From SG8-30 sp964406445 (GTDB lineage: Bacteria; Pseudomonadota; Gammaproteobacteria; Steroidobacterales; Steroidobacteraceae), in the NCBI GenBank assembly GCA_964406445.1, contig CAYORU010000011.1, forward strand, positions 1 to 64,000: a DNA stretch of 64,000 nucleotides, written 5' to 3'. The position numbers and the translations under genes were made by a program. Within the stretch, counting starts at the first letter, position 1. The number at the start of each line of letters is the position of its first letter. The notes beneath the pieces are model-generated. The model had not been told where the DNA came from and searched no databases. It was given only the letters and a program-made list of their open reading frames with translations. Of this stretch, positions 56,239 through 64,000 are shown in pieces.

Positions 56239-57752
56239 GGCGAGTACGGGCGCAGCGTCTGCGATGCCGGGCCCGCGGCCGCGCCCTGGCGACGATGGGC
56301 GACCAGCGCCTGCGGGGCAATGTCGCGTTCCACCCAGTCCTCGAGTGCGGCGAGCCAGTCGACTTCGCCCGCTCCGGGGCCGCCGCCGCAATGAAGCATG
56401 CCCGGGACCATGAACAGCCGGTAGAACTTCGAGGTGTCGCCCATCCGACGCTGCACGCTCTGGAAGTAGGCGATGCTCATGTCCGCAGGGATGCCCGGGT
56501 CGTTCCAGCCGTGATACTGGATCAGGCGGCCGCCGCCGGCCGCGAACGCCCGCAGATCGGGATCGGTCGCGTCGATGATCCTGCCGAAGCGGGCATGCCC
56601 CGCGGCAACGTCACGCGCAGTGAGCCCGGCTATGTCGAAGGCCGGGTCCTTGCGGACAAAGTACGCGTAGAAGTTGCGTGAGAAGGCGCGGCCGCCGGAT
56701 TCCGCCGCGGGATCGTCGCCGTCGCCGAGCAGCCAGCCCGCCCAGCCGCCCGGCTCGGCCTCGGCCCCGGGCGCGGGGCCGCGCAGGACTCGCCCCGTTC
56801 GCGGATCGGCGACGCCAGCATAGATGGCCCGGGCGGTCTCGATCTCGTCGGTGGTGAGGCAGTCGTCGCGCATCGCGTCGTCCGTGGCGCAGGCGAGGCT
56901 GGCCGGATCGAACGCGCACTGCGCGGGATCGGCCACGATGCCGTCGCCATTGCCGCAGGCAGCGATCGCCGCCCGCTGCAGCGCCGGCAGCTTCGAGGCC
57001 GGCAGCGCGCCGCCGGCCGAGGCAAGGCGTTGCGCGATCCGGCCGTGGAATGCGAACAGCGCGGTCATGTGGCTCGCGGGCGCGCCGGCCACGATGCCGG
57101 AGAAGTCGCGCGGGTAGCGCTGCGCGGCCTGCAGCGCCTCGCGCCCGCCGTTCGAGCAACCGACGAAGTACGCGCGCCGCGGCTCGCCGCCGCCGAACGC
57201 GCGCAGCAGCGCGCCGGCGGCGTCGCGGGTGCTCTTGACGGCGCGATGGCCGAAGTCCCTGACCGCTTCCGGCGCGTTCATCGCCCAGCGCCCGTCGGTG
57301 AAGTCCGTACCCACGTGGCCGCCGTCGCTCGCACCGACGGCGTAGCCGCGCGCGAGAGGGGCAGCGAAGTCATGGTAGGGAATGCGGCCCGCGAAGCCGC
57401 CGCTGCCGAGCTGCAGGTACTTGCCGTTCCAGGCCGCGCCGAGCGGGATCATGAGCTCGAAGCGAATCCGCGAGGCGCGGCTCGGGCGCGCGATGCCGGT
57501 GACGCGGCAGACCGGCACCGGCAGCGCGAGTGGCGCGGCCTGCCCCGTCACTGCCGGCGGCAGCGCGTCGAGGACGGGTTCCGCGCCGGTCAGCCCGACG
57601 TTCTGGATCCGCAGCGCCGCCAGCGCCTCGCAGGAACCGGCAGGCTCGACTGCGCCTTGCGACGCGAACGTCCAGAGCGATCCGCAGGCCAGCAGGAGCG
57701 CGGCGCCGCGACGCCCGGCGCCGGAGACGGGGCGTCTATGGCAGGCGCGCAT
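56235..57752 (-). CDS. Tannase/feruloyl-esterase family protein, exported
   Basis: 505 residues; start overlaps the end of the preceding gene by 17 bp. Signal peptide about 1-34. The family CS-D-HC motif is complete: VGCSNGG (C199, S200), WNDPGIPAD (D418) and MLHCGGGPG (H454, C455), where the two Cys form the bond that links Ser and His loops. Members cut ester bonds in hydroxycinnamoyl- or galloyl-esters, or other ester substrates such as MHET. Its context in an operon with peptidases and a D-aminoacylase suggests depsi-bond hydrolysis rather than lignocellulose. Confidence 0.93.
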   Translation of the reverse strand: MRACHRRPVSGAGRRGAALLLACGSLWTFASQGAVEPAGSCEALAALRIQNVGLTGAEPVLDALPPAVTGQAAPLALPVPVCRVTGIARPSRASRIRFELMIPLGAAWNGKYLQLGSGGFAGRIPYHDFAAPLARGYAVGASDGGHVGTDFTDGRWAMNAPEAVRDFGHRAVKSTRDAAGALLRAFGGGEPRRAYFVGCSNGGREALQAAQRYPRDFSGIVAGAPASHMTALFAFHGRIAQRLASAGGALPASKLPALQRAAIAACGNGDGIVADPAQCAFDPASLACATDDAMRDDCLTTDEIETARAIYAGVADPRTGRVLRGPAPGAEAEPGGWAGWLLGDGDDPAAESGGRAFSRNFYAYFVRKDPAFDIAGLTARDVAAGHARFGRIIDATDPDLRAFAAGGGRLIQYHGWNDPGIPADMSIAYFQSVQRRMGDTSKFYRLFMVPGMLHCGGGPGAGEVDWLAALEDWVERDIAPQALVAHRRQGAAAGPASQTLRPYSP

Positions 57753-58266
57753 AGCGACCCTCGAACAGGACCTGCCAGTCCGCTCCGCCGCTGGTCGACA
57801 GCTCCCACAGCTGTCGGACGCCGTCGGCGGGCAACGGCGACCAGCTCATCCGGTGCAGGCCGAAGACTCCATCGAAGGTGAAGTTCTCCCCCTCCAGCAC
57901 CAGCGTCCCGTCGACGAAGGTGCCACTCAAGCGCAGGACGTGGCCTTCCGAGTGGACGAAGGTCATGTGCCATCGGCCGGTGCCGCGATCGAAGAAGCTC
58001 CAGGCCTGGCCGTCGCCGGACACGGCGCCCTGCCAGTGCTCGACCAGCGCACAGCCGCCCAGGATCGCCTCGACCCGGGAGGAACCTGCCTCGATGCCGT
58101 CGACCGTGGTGACCTTGAACCGCCCGAGGCGGAAGTCGAACTGGCGGTGCGCGGCGGCGGCGCATGCCGACTCGCCGCTGGGCGAGGGCTCGGCGCCTGC
58201 CGGCCGCGCCGCCCAGACGGTCGTTGCCAGCGCCAGCAGCAGGCAGATCGGCGCGCGTCGCCTCAC
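57736..58266 (-). CDS. Small secreted DUF1579-like protein
   Basis: 176 residues with a signal peptide (about 1-25, AGA/EP); the ATG overlaps the CocE stop (ATGA). The domain has HRQFDFRLGRFKVTT, ILGGCALVEHWQGAVSGDG, FFDRGTGRWHMTFVHSEGHVLRL and a TFVDGTLVLEG strand, which match the 'DFWLG-W / G-W-x-Q-x-W' layout of DUF1579-like lipocalin-type proteins. It may bind a hydrophobic ligand. Function not known. Confidence 0.75.
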   Translation of the reverse strand: MRRRAPICLLLALATTVWAARPAGAEPSPSGESACAAAAHRQFDFRLGRFKVTTVDGIEAGSSRVEAILGGCALVEHWQGAVSGDGQAWSFFDRGTGRWHMTFVHSEGHVLRLSGTFVDGTLVLEGENFTFDGVFGLHRMSWSPLPADGVRQLWELSTSGGADWQVLFEGRYARLP

Positions 58267-60122
58267 GGCGCCAGCTCGATGACGTGCAGCTCCAGGCGCG
58301 AGGGCCGCGCCTCGTCCTGGAAGATGCGCTGCTCGGCCCGCACCCAGCGCGTGTCCGTGCCGACATCGTCGCCGGTGCCCTGGTTGGGGTTGATGCCGGG
58401 CGTGCTGCTCGCGACCTCTAGCCGCAGCCGGTGTCCCGGCAGCAGGACGTGGCCGACATCGAAGAATCGCAGCCTCAGTTCCGTCGGCGCGTGCGGCGTC
58501 ATCAACACCTGGCGCTCGTAGCCTTCGCGATACCGTGCCCGCAGGACCGCCGTGCGGAAGACGATCCGCAGGCTGCGGCCTGCGGGATCCACGTCGTAGA
58601 GGTCCGCGACGAAGTCCGTGTCCAGCGCCGAGGTCGAGGCGTGCAGCACGAGGTCCACCGGGCCGAGCATCGCGAGCGGCTCGGTCGCGACGGGCGTCGT
58701 GTACACCAGCACGTCCGGCCGCGGCTCGCCCGCAGGCTGGTAACGGTCGAACGCGCCGCGCGCCGGCACAGGATCGCGCGGATCGAACACGTAGCTCTCC
58801 GGCGGGCCGTCGGGCGCGGGCGCAGACCAGGCCAGGCGCCCGCCGCCGCCGCGGATCTCGGCCGCGTCGCCGTCGCTGTGCAGGTACAGCTGTCGCTGGC
58901 GCGCCGCGCCTGCGGGGTACTCCGGCAGATCGAGCCAGCGATTGATCCCGGTGAGGAACACCCGCGCCGGCGGCGCGTCGAACTCCGCCGTCGTGCCCGC
59001 GAAGCAGCTCTGGAACCAGCGGAAAGCGAGGTCGTCGATGTCGACCACGGACGCCTCGCCACGCTCCCGGTCATTCAATTGCGCGCTGCCGCCGCTGCGC
59101 GTCTCGCCGTGGTTCCACGGCCCGATCAGCAGCCGCTGGGAGGCCGGCGCCGCGGACAACTCCCGCATGCCGCGCCAGTAGTGCAGCGTGCCCGGCAGGA
59201 GTCCGTCGTACCAGCCGGTGACGTGGAACGCGGGCAGGTCGAGGCCACGGAAGTGCTCGGGACCGAGCATGATCTCGCGCCACCAGTCGTCGAGCGTGGC
59301 GTGCCGCAGGAACTGCCGCAGGAGCGGCAGCTCGCGGCCGAGCGCCTGGTCCATCGTGGCGATCGGCCGATGCCGAAGAACCGGCTCCCAGTCGGTCAGG
59401 CTCGCCACGTTCTCGTGCATCAGCCGCCCCGATACGAGCAGCGGCCAGCTCATCGCCCAGCGAAGCTGGAAGGCACCGCCGATGTACGGCACCTCCTCGA
59501 ACGGATACGCGGTCGGCGCCTGCGAGAACAGGCAGGTCAGGTGCGGCGGACGCTCGCGCGCCGCCAGCCATTGCACCGTGCCGACATAGGAACCGCCGAG
59601 CATGGCCACCTGGCCATTCGACCAGGGCTGCCGCGCAATCCACTCGATGGTGTCGTGGCCGTCGCGGGACTCGCCGTGGAAGTAGCGGAACTCGCCGCCC
59701 GATTCGCCGCGGCCGCGCACGTCCTGGATCAGGAACCCGATGCCGCGGCGGGCATACGCGTGGGCCTCCCGGATCACGGAATCGTAGGGCGGGCGCACGT
59801 CCATGTTCCGCTGGTAGGGCGTGCGGTACAGCACGACCGGGTGCGGACCGCCGGCGGCCGGAAGCCACAGGTCGCCGACGAGTTCCACGCCATCGCGCAT
59901 CGGGATGGACACGCCGAGCATCTGCCGGACGGCCGGCTGCGGCGCGGCCGGCCACTCCCCAGCGGCATCGGTCGCCACCGGTTCCGCACCTACCTCGGTG
60001 GCCATCGCCGCCAGCAAGACGCCGGCGAGCAGGCAACAGGCGAGCGACCCACTCGCGGGCGCCGCGGCGCGTCGGGTGCCGTGATCGGCCAAGAGAGTAA
60101 TGTCGGGGGCCTCCGTGATCAT
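58263..60122 (-). CDS. CocE/NonD family hydrolase, exported
   Basis: 619 residues from the ATG at 60122, 5 bp after the FAD-oxidase stop; a GTG 8 codons upstream would overlap that gene. The long N-terminal region (LACCLLAGVLLAAMATEVGA) is a signal peptide, unlike the cytoplasmic paralogue at 19872-21761. Triad: Ser178 (LGGSYVG), Asp306 (VTGWYDGLLPG), His338 (GPWNHGE). The C-terminal PepX_C jelly-roll domain has DTDFVADLYDVDPAGRS. Its acyltransferase/ester-hydrolase activity would fit a periplasmic step on a peptide or ester. Confidence 0.92.
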   Translation of the reverse strand: MITEAPDITLLADHGTRRAAAPASGSLACCLLAGVLLAAMATEVGAEPVATDAAGEWPAAPQPAVRQMLGVSIPMRDGVELVGDLWLPAAGGPHPVVLYRTPYQRNMDVRPPYDSVIREAHAYARRGIGFLIQDVRGRGESGGEFRYFHGESRDGHDTIEWIARQPWSNGQVAMLGGSYVGTVQWLAARERPPHLTCLFSQAPTAYPFEEVPYIGGAFQLRWAMSWPLLVSGRLMHENVASLTDWEPVLRHRPIATMDQALGRELPLLRQFLRHATLDDWWREIMLGPEHFRGLDLPAFHVTGWYDGLLPGTLHYWRGMRELSAAPASQRLLIGPWNHGETRSGGSAQLNDRERGEASVVDIDDLAFRWFQSCFAGTTAEFDAPPARVFLTGINRWLDLPEYPAGAARQRQLYLHSDGDAAEIRGGGGRLAWSAPAPDGPPESYVFDPRDPVPARGAFDRYQPAGEPRPDVLVYTTPVATEPLAMLGPVDLVLHASTSALDTDFVADLYDVDPAGRSLRIVFRTAVLRARYREGYERQVLMTPHAPTELRLRFFDVGHVLLPGHRLRLEVASSTPGINPNQGTGDDVGTDTRWVRAEQRIFQDEARPSRLELHVIELAP

Positions 60123-60127
60123 CGGCG

Positions 60128-61504
60128 TCAACCGTCGAAGATGCACCCGGGGTTCAGTATCCCCGTCGGGTCGAGCGTACGCTTCAGGTCCAGCATGAGC
60201 CGGATCTCCGTCTTCGACCGGCTATGGCCGAGCCAGCGCTTCTTTTCGAAGCCGATGCCATGCTCCGCCGAGACCGATCCGCCGAGATCGGCGAGCGGCC
60301 CGTACACGATCTCGTCGCTCGACTGCTGCGAAGCGGTGGCCTCGTGCGGCTGCACGAAGAGGTGGAGGTTCCCGTCCGCGACGTGACCCATGGCCGGGCA
60401 CCGCCCGGCCGGAAATCGCTCGCGGACGCCGGCCTCGACGGAGGCGAGGTATCCAGGCATGGCCGCGATCGGCAGGCTGACGTCGTACAGGAAGGTGGGC
60501 GTCACGCCGACGATGGCCTCGAGGTCCTCGCGCAGGCCCCACAGGTCGTGGCGCTCGCGATCCGACTGGGCGATCAGTGCGTCGGCGATCAGCCCATCTG
60601 AGAGCGCGGACTCGAGCGCCTCCGCAAAGCGGGCCGCGTCGGCCTCGGGATGCACCCCGGCGGCCTCCGCCAGCACGTACAGCGGATAGCTGCGCTCGAA
60701 CGGGGCGCGATGGCGGCCGCTGTCGACCTGCTGACGGACATAGCTCTCCCACATCGCCTCGAATGCCGACAGGCTGCCGTCGAGATCGCGCTGCAGCCGC
60801 ACCAGCAGCTCGGCAGCGGCCGCGAAGTCGTTCACGGCAACCAGCGCCGTCTGCTGGCTCGTCGTGCGCGGGTACAGGCGCAGCACGGCGCGCGTCACGA
60901 CGCCGAGCGTTCCCTCGGAGCCGATGAACAGCTGCTTGAGGTCGTAGCCCGCATTGAACTTCTGGATCGCGCTGAGCGACGACACCACCGTCCCGTCGGC
61001 CAGCACCACCTCGAGTCCCAGCACCAGCTGCCGCGTCATGCCGTAGCGCAGCACGTTGATGCCCCCGGCATTGGTCGCGATGTTGCCGCCGATCGTGCAC
61101 GAGCCCCGCGCGCCGAGTTCGAGCGGGAAGCAGAACCCGGTGCTGGCCAACGCCTCGTGCACCGACTGCAGCACCGCGCCGGCCTGCACGAGGCAGGTGC
61201 CGCCAACGAGATCGATGCGCTCGATCTGCTGCATGCGCTCGAGCGAGAGCGCGAGGCGATCTGGGCCGGCCACCGCGCCGCCGACCGTTCCGGTCAGCCC
61301 GCCCTGCACCACGACCGGCTGCCCGGCGGCGTGGCAGGCGGCGAGCACGGCGCTGACCTCGGCCGTGCTCTTCGGGCGCAGCAGCGCCCGCGCGCGCATA
61401 GGCGCTGGGTCCCAGTAGCTGGTGGCGCGCGCGCTCACCGCATCGGGCAGGAGCACGCCTTCCGGGCCGAGCAGCGCGACCAGCTGGTCAATCAGAGGCG
61501 ACAT
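60128..61504 (-). CDS. FAD-linked oxidase (D-2-hydroxyacid dehydrogenase type)
   Basis: 458 residues. PCMH-type FAD domain motifs: QPVVVQGGLTGTVGGAVAGP, GSCTIGGNIATNAGG, FIGSEGTLGVVTRAVLRLYP. The C-terminal domain has CPAMGHVADGNLHLFVQP and the SVSAEHGIGFEKKRWLG region with the catalytic His pair. This family oxidises D-lactate, D-2-hydroxyglutarate, glycolate and similar D-2-hydroxyacids. It overlaps the S9 peptidase stop by 17 bp. Together with a D-aminoacylase in the same operon it suggests D-configured products. Confidence 0.92.
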   Translation of the reverse strand: MSPLIDQLVALLGPEGVLLPDAVSARATSYWDPAPMRARALLRPKSTAEVSAVLAACHAAGQPVVVQGGLTGTVGGAVAGPDRLALSLERMQQIERIDLVGGTCLVQAGAVLQSVHEALASTGFCFPLELGARGSCTIGGNIATNAGGINVLRYGMTRQLVLGLEVVLADGTVVSSLSAIQKFNAGYDLKQLFIGSEGTLGVVTRAVLRLYPRTTSQQTALVAVNDFAAAAELLVRLQRDLDGSLSAFEAMWESYVRQQVDSGRHRAPFERSYPLYVLAEAAGVHPEADAARFAEALESALSDGLIADALIAQSDRERHDLWGLREDLEAIVGVTPTFLYDVSLPIAAMPGYLASVEAGVRERFPAGRCPAMGHVADGNLHLFVQPHEATASQQSSDEIVYGPLADLGGSVSAEHGIGFEKKRWLGHSRSKTEIRLMLDLKRTLDPTGILNPGCIFDG

Positions 61505-63887
61505 CTTCGTCCTGGGTCGAGGAAGGCTCGGGCATGCGATATTCGGCGGGCGGCGACTCGCCGCGCAGGTGCTGGACGAAATAGTCCCACTGCCTGCGCA
61601 CCGCGAACCGGTCGAAGGACATGTCGTGGCCCATGCGCGGCACCACGACCATGTCGAAGCTCTTGCCCGCGTCGATCAGCGCCTGGACCACGCCGTAAGA
61701 TGCAGCGAGCGGCACGTTGGAGTCCATGCCGCCGAGGATCAGCAGCAGCCGGCCTTGCAGGCTCGCCACGAAATTCTGGTTCGCCCGGTCGGCGAGCGCG
61801 TCGATGCCCGCCTGCCCCGCCGGTACGCCGGGGGCGCCGGCGGGCATGTACTTGCGCAGGTCGTGGCTGCCGTTGGCCGCGACGCCGACCTTGAAGAACT
61901 CCGGGTAGGCCAGCATCGCGCGCAGCGCCGCGTAGCCGCCGTTCGAGGTGCCGGCGACGCCGACGCGCTCCAGGTCCATGTACGGGCGGCTCGCCGCCAG
62001 CGCGCGGATCGCGTGCACGTGGTCGCCGATCCCGGCGACCTGGTCGGGATGCCGCGCCGAGAATTCGAGAAACGCGCGGGAGCGCAGCGGCGTGCCGCGC
62101 GCGTCCATGACGATGACCACGAAGCCCAGTTCGGCCAGGCTCTGCGCCTCGCCGAACACCGTGCGCGCGAAGCGGCGCGGGTGCTCCACGACCTGGGGGC
62201 CGTTGTAGATCGCGTCGATGACCGGATACTTCCGCGCCGGGTCGAAGTCGGACGGGAACAGCAGCAGCCCGTGCAGCTTCTCCTCGCCGGCCGGCGCGGG
62301 CACGCTGAAGCGCTCGGGCGGCCGGTAGCGTTCGGCCACGAGAGGCGAGAGCCGGGCGCGTCCCAGCTCCGCGATCACGCGGCCGTCCGCGGCACGCAGC
62401 ACGCTGACCTCCGGCTGCAACGGCGTCGATGCCGTGGAGACGAAGTGCCGGCCATCCGGCGCCACGCCGCGCGAAGTCACCGGCGCGGGCGCGCCGGGCC
62501 CGATGAACTCGGTCGCGACCTGGTGATCGGCGGTCTCGGGCGTCAGGCGGGCCAGGCGCGTGCCGTCGAGCCGCACCCGGTACACCGAGGCGAAATACGG
62601 CTCGTCGGCGTATGTGTCGCCGCCGGCGGCGAAGTAGATCCAGCCCGCGCGCTCGTCGACGAACAGCAGGCGGTGAACGGTCCACGGACCCTGCGTCAGC
62701 GCGTGGCGGACGGCGCCAGTCTCGCCGTCGATCCGGTAGAGGTGCCCGAAGCCGTCGCGCGACGAGTACCAGACGATGTCGCCGCCGGACAGCAGCGCCA
62801 CCGCAGGCGGATGCTGCAGCTCCCCCGCGATGGCAACCCGTCGCGGGTGCTCCTCCCGGAACAGCCGGCGCGCGGCACCGCTTGCCGGATCCACCTTGTG
62901 GAGTTCGATCCAGCGCTCCGCCGGATCAGCGATGGCGACCGCCAGCTGCCGACCGTCGGCGCTCCACCAGGCCCGGCGCATGAAGAGGGTCGAGTCGAAC
63001 GTCAGCGGCTGGGTCTCCACCTGCAGCTCGCGCACCGTGCCGCCCACGGTGTCCACCACGTAGAGTTGCTCGCGCAGCCGCCCGGGCTCGGTCACGAAGC
63101 CATAGCGGAACGTGTGGACCTTCGGCAGGAGCGTGTCGCGCGGCACTTGCTCGACGACCGGGAGCTCGCCCAGTTGCGTCTCGTCGATGCGCACGGTCAG
63201 CAAGTGACGGCTGTCCGGCGACCAGATCACCGCCGGAGCGGCCTCCGCCGGCAGCGGCAGGCCCATGAGGATGCCGAGCGCCGTCTCGGAGGTCGAGGCA
63301 TAGGCCGCGTGGCGCCGGCCGTCGGTGGTCAGCGGTCGATCTTCGCCCGTCTCGAGGTCGCGCACCCACAGGTTGAAGTCGCGCACGAACACGGCGCGCC
63401 GGCCGTCGGGGGAACGCGCCATGTTCGCCGTGGCGCCCGCCGCGCCCGTCGCCTGGCAACCGGGCTTTGCCAGCGGGCAGCTGAAGCGCCGGCCCTTGCT
63501 CGAGAGGTCGAGGCGCTTGCCGTCGTCACTGAGCTCGGGATCGGCGGCGAGCAGCGCCGCCCGGCTCGGTTCGAGGCCCGTGTCGGCCGCCACGGCCGCC
63601 AGCCACCGCGCGCTGTCGAGGCGATGCAGCACCGCTCCGTCGCGCGCCCGCCGGACCATCAGGTCGGCGCCACCGGGCCGCTCCAGCAGGTACCACAGCG
63701 CCTGCCCGTTGGCCGACCATCGCGGGCGGAGGTCCGCGTTCAGCAACAGCGGGCCGGCGTTCCACGCGGCGAAGCGCGCCGCGCGGTCGTAGCGCCCGGC
63801 GATCGTTTCCGCGACCGCGGTGCAGGCGAAACCCCCGGCGGCGCAGGCGGCAAAGGCAAGCAACGCCTTGCGGCTCGACATGACCAT
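61488..63887 (-). CDS. S9 family peptidase (DPP4-type), exported
   Basis: 799 residues from the ATG at 63887 (GGGGA 8 nt upstream); the ATG two codons on is also possible. Signal peptide about 1-26. The N-terminal propeller shows MARSPDGRRAVFVRDFNLW and VIWSPDSRHLL. The hydrolase domain has YNGPQ for the oxyanion, GTSNGGYA (S648), GGMDSNVPLA (D722) and RMGHDM (H754). The DPP4-type Glu motif is not obvious, so the exact subfamily is unclear. It is the first complete gene of the seven-gene minus-strand operon and lies 50 bp after a probable TonB receptor end. Confidence 0.92.
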   Translation of the reverse strand: MVMSSRKALLAFAACAAGGFACTAVAETIAGRYDRAARFAAWNAGPLLLNADLRPRWSANGQALWYLLERPGGADLMVRRARDGAVLHRLDSARWLAAVAADTGLEPSRAALLAADPELSDDGKRLDLSSKGRRFSCPLAKPGCQATGAAGATANMARSPDGRRAVFVRDFNLWVRDLETGEDRPLTTDGRRHAAYASTSETALGILMGLPLPAEAAPAVIWSPDSRHLLTVRIDETQLGELPVVEQVPRDTLLPKVHTFRYGFVTEPGRLREQLYVVDTVGGTVRELQVETQPLTFDSTLFMRRAWWSADGRQLAVAIADPAERWIELHKVDPASGAARRLFREEHPRRVAIAGELQHPPAVALLSGGDIVWYSSRDGFGHLYRIDGETGAVRHALTQGPWTVHRLLFVDERAGWIYFAAGGDTYADEPYFASVYRVRLDGTRLARLTPETADHQVATEFIGPGAPAPVTSRGVAPDGRHFVSTASTPLQPEVSVLRAADGRVIAELGRARLSPLVAERYRPPERFSVPAPAGEEKLHGLLLFPSDFDPARKYPVIDAIYNGPQVVEHPRRFARTVFGEAQSLAELGFVVIVMDARGTPLRSRAFLEFSARHPDQVAGIGDHVHAIRALAASRPYMDLERVGVAGTSNGGYAALRAMLAYPEFFKVGVAANGSHDLRKYMPAGAPGVPAGQAGIDALADRANQNFVASLQGRLLLILGGMDSNVPLAASYGVVQALIDAGKSFDMVVVPRMGHDMSFDRFAVRRQWDYFVQHLRGESPPAEYRMPEPSSTQDEDVASD

Positions 63888-63937
63888 GGATCGATCCCCA
63901 GGCACCCGGCCGCGCCGCGAGGACGCGGTCATCCGCG

Positions 63938-64000
63938 TCAGCGCCAGCGGTAGGTGGCACCAATCTCCCAGGTCCGGAACTCGCCCGCGTTGGCGAAGTT
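63938..64000 (-). CDS. C-terminal end of a probable TonB-dependent receptor
   Basis: Only the last 20 codons lie in the window (minus strand, ending at TGA 63938-63940). They read NFANAGEFRTWEIGATYRWR, alternating hydrophobic and polar residues and ending in an aromatic/Arg strand, as in outer-membrane barrels. The call is tentative because of its length. It lies 50 bp upstream of the S9 peptidase. Confidence 0.45.
   Translation of the reverse strand, partial: NFANAGEFRTWEIGATYRWR

Noticed and set aside
60123..60146. Upstream GTG start for the second CocE gene
   Set aside because: It would overlap the FAD-oxidase end and add residues before a signal peptide; the ATG at 60122 gives a normal 5-bp spacing.
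1..64000. CRISPR arrays, tRNA/rRNA genes, insertion sequences
   Set aside because: No regular spaced repeats, clover-leaf candidates in the gaps, transposase motifs or terminal inverted repeats with target duplications were seen by eye.

Overview
The window is GC-rich (about 70% by eye), densely coded bacterial DNA with no rRNA, tRNA, IS element, CRISPR array or prophage module visible. Many TonB-dependent receptors and exported hydrolases, plus a YajD-type HNH protein, a YggN-like lipoprotein, TerC, a POT transporter and cytochrome P460, suggest a free-living, heterotrophic Gram-negative bacterium, most likely a gammaproteobacterium of the Steroidobacter/Nevskia kind. That placement is inferred from gene content only. 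The longest stretch without a gene is about 240 bp.

Left part (1-34 kb). A coupled run (1-5918) encodes the end of an SCP-x-type thiolase, a carotenoid/stilbene oxygenase, a feruloyl-CoA-synthetase-like ligase, a tandem HxlR regulator and a Tat-exported nitrilase-fold protein without an obvious catalytic cysteine. It ends at a strong intrinsic terminator and looks like a phenylpropanoid or stilbenoid unit. Envelope and housekeeping-type genes follow: two surface proteins sharing a module, an S9 peptidase, TerC behind a structured leader, a POT transporter, a CAP protein, a PHB-depolymerase-like esterase, an alkylsulfatase and a Tat protein with two tail-tube-like domains. Next comes a LysR-flanked unit (TonB receptor, YfcC transporter, CocE hydrolase, CapA protein). 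At 28.8 kb an ECF sigma factor and a divergent small-ORF/DUF6249 unit lie on two mirror-image ECF-type promoters.

Middle (30-43 kb). Mostly single genes: two amidohydrolases, an AraC regulator, a spondin-domain protein, a ureidoglycolate-lyase-like protein, an alpha/beta hydrolase, a CPBP protein, a 2OG-Fe dioxygenase, a MarR/cytochrome P460 pair sharing an upstream motif, a GNAT protein, a coiled-coil protein and an Abhydrolase_10 protein.

Right part (43-64 kb). A hydantoin- or ureide-type catabolic locus has hyuA, a TonB receptor, a TetR regulator and an N-carbamoylase/allantoate-amidohydrolase-like enzyme in one minus-strand operon. hyuB runs divergently, and an NCS1 permease lies convergent to it. 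A palindrome sits across the two divergent promoters. After a YajD-type HNH gene, a minus-strand operon of seven genes with overlapping or nearly touching ends (peptidase S9, FAD-linked oxidase, CocE hydrolase, small secreted protein, tannase-family esterase, MFS transporter, N-acyl-D-amino-acid deacylase) follows the last codons of what is probably another TonB receptor. The set would suit breakdown of an ester- and D-residue-containing peptide-like compound; that substrate is a hypothesis.
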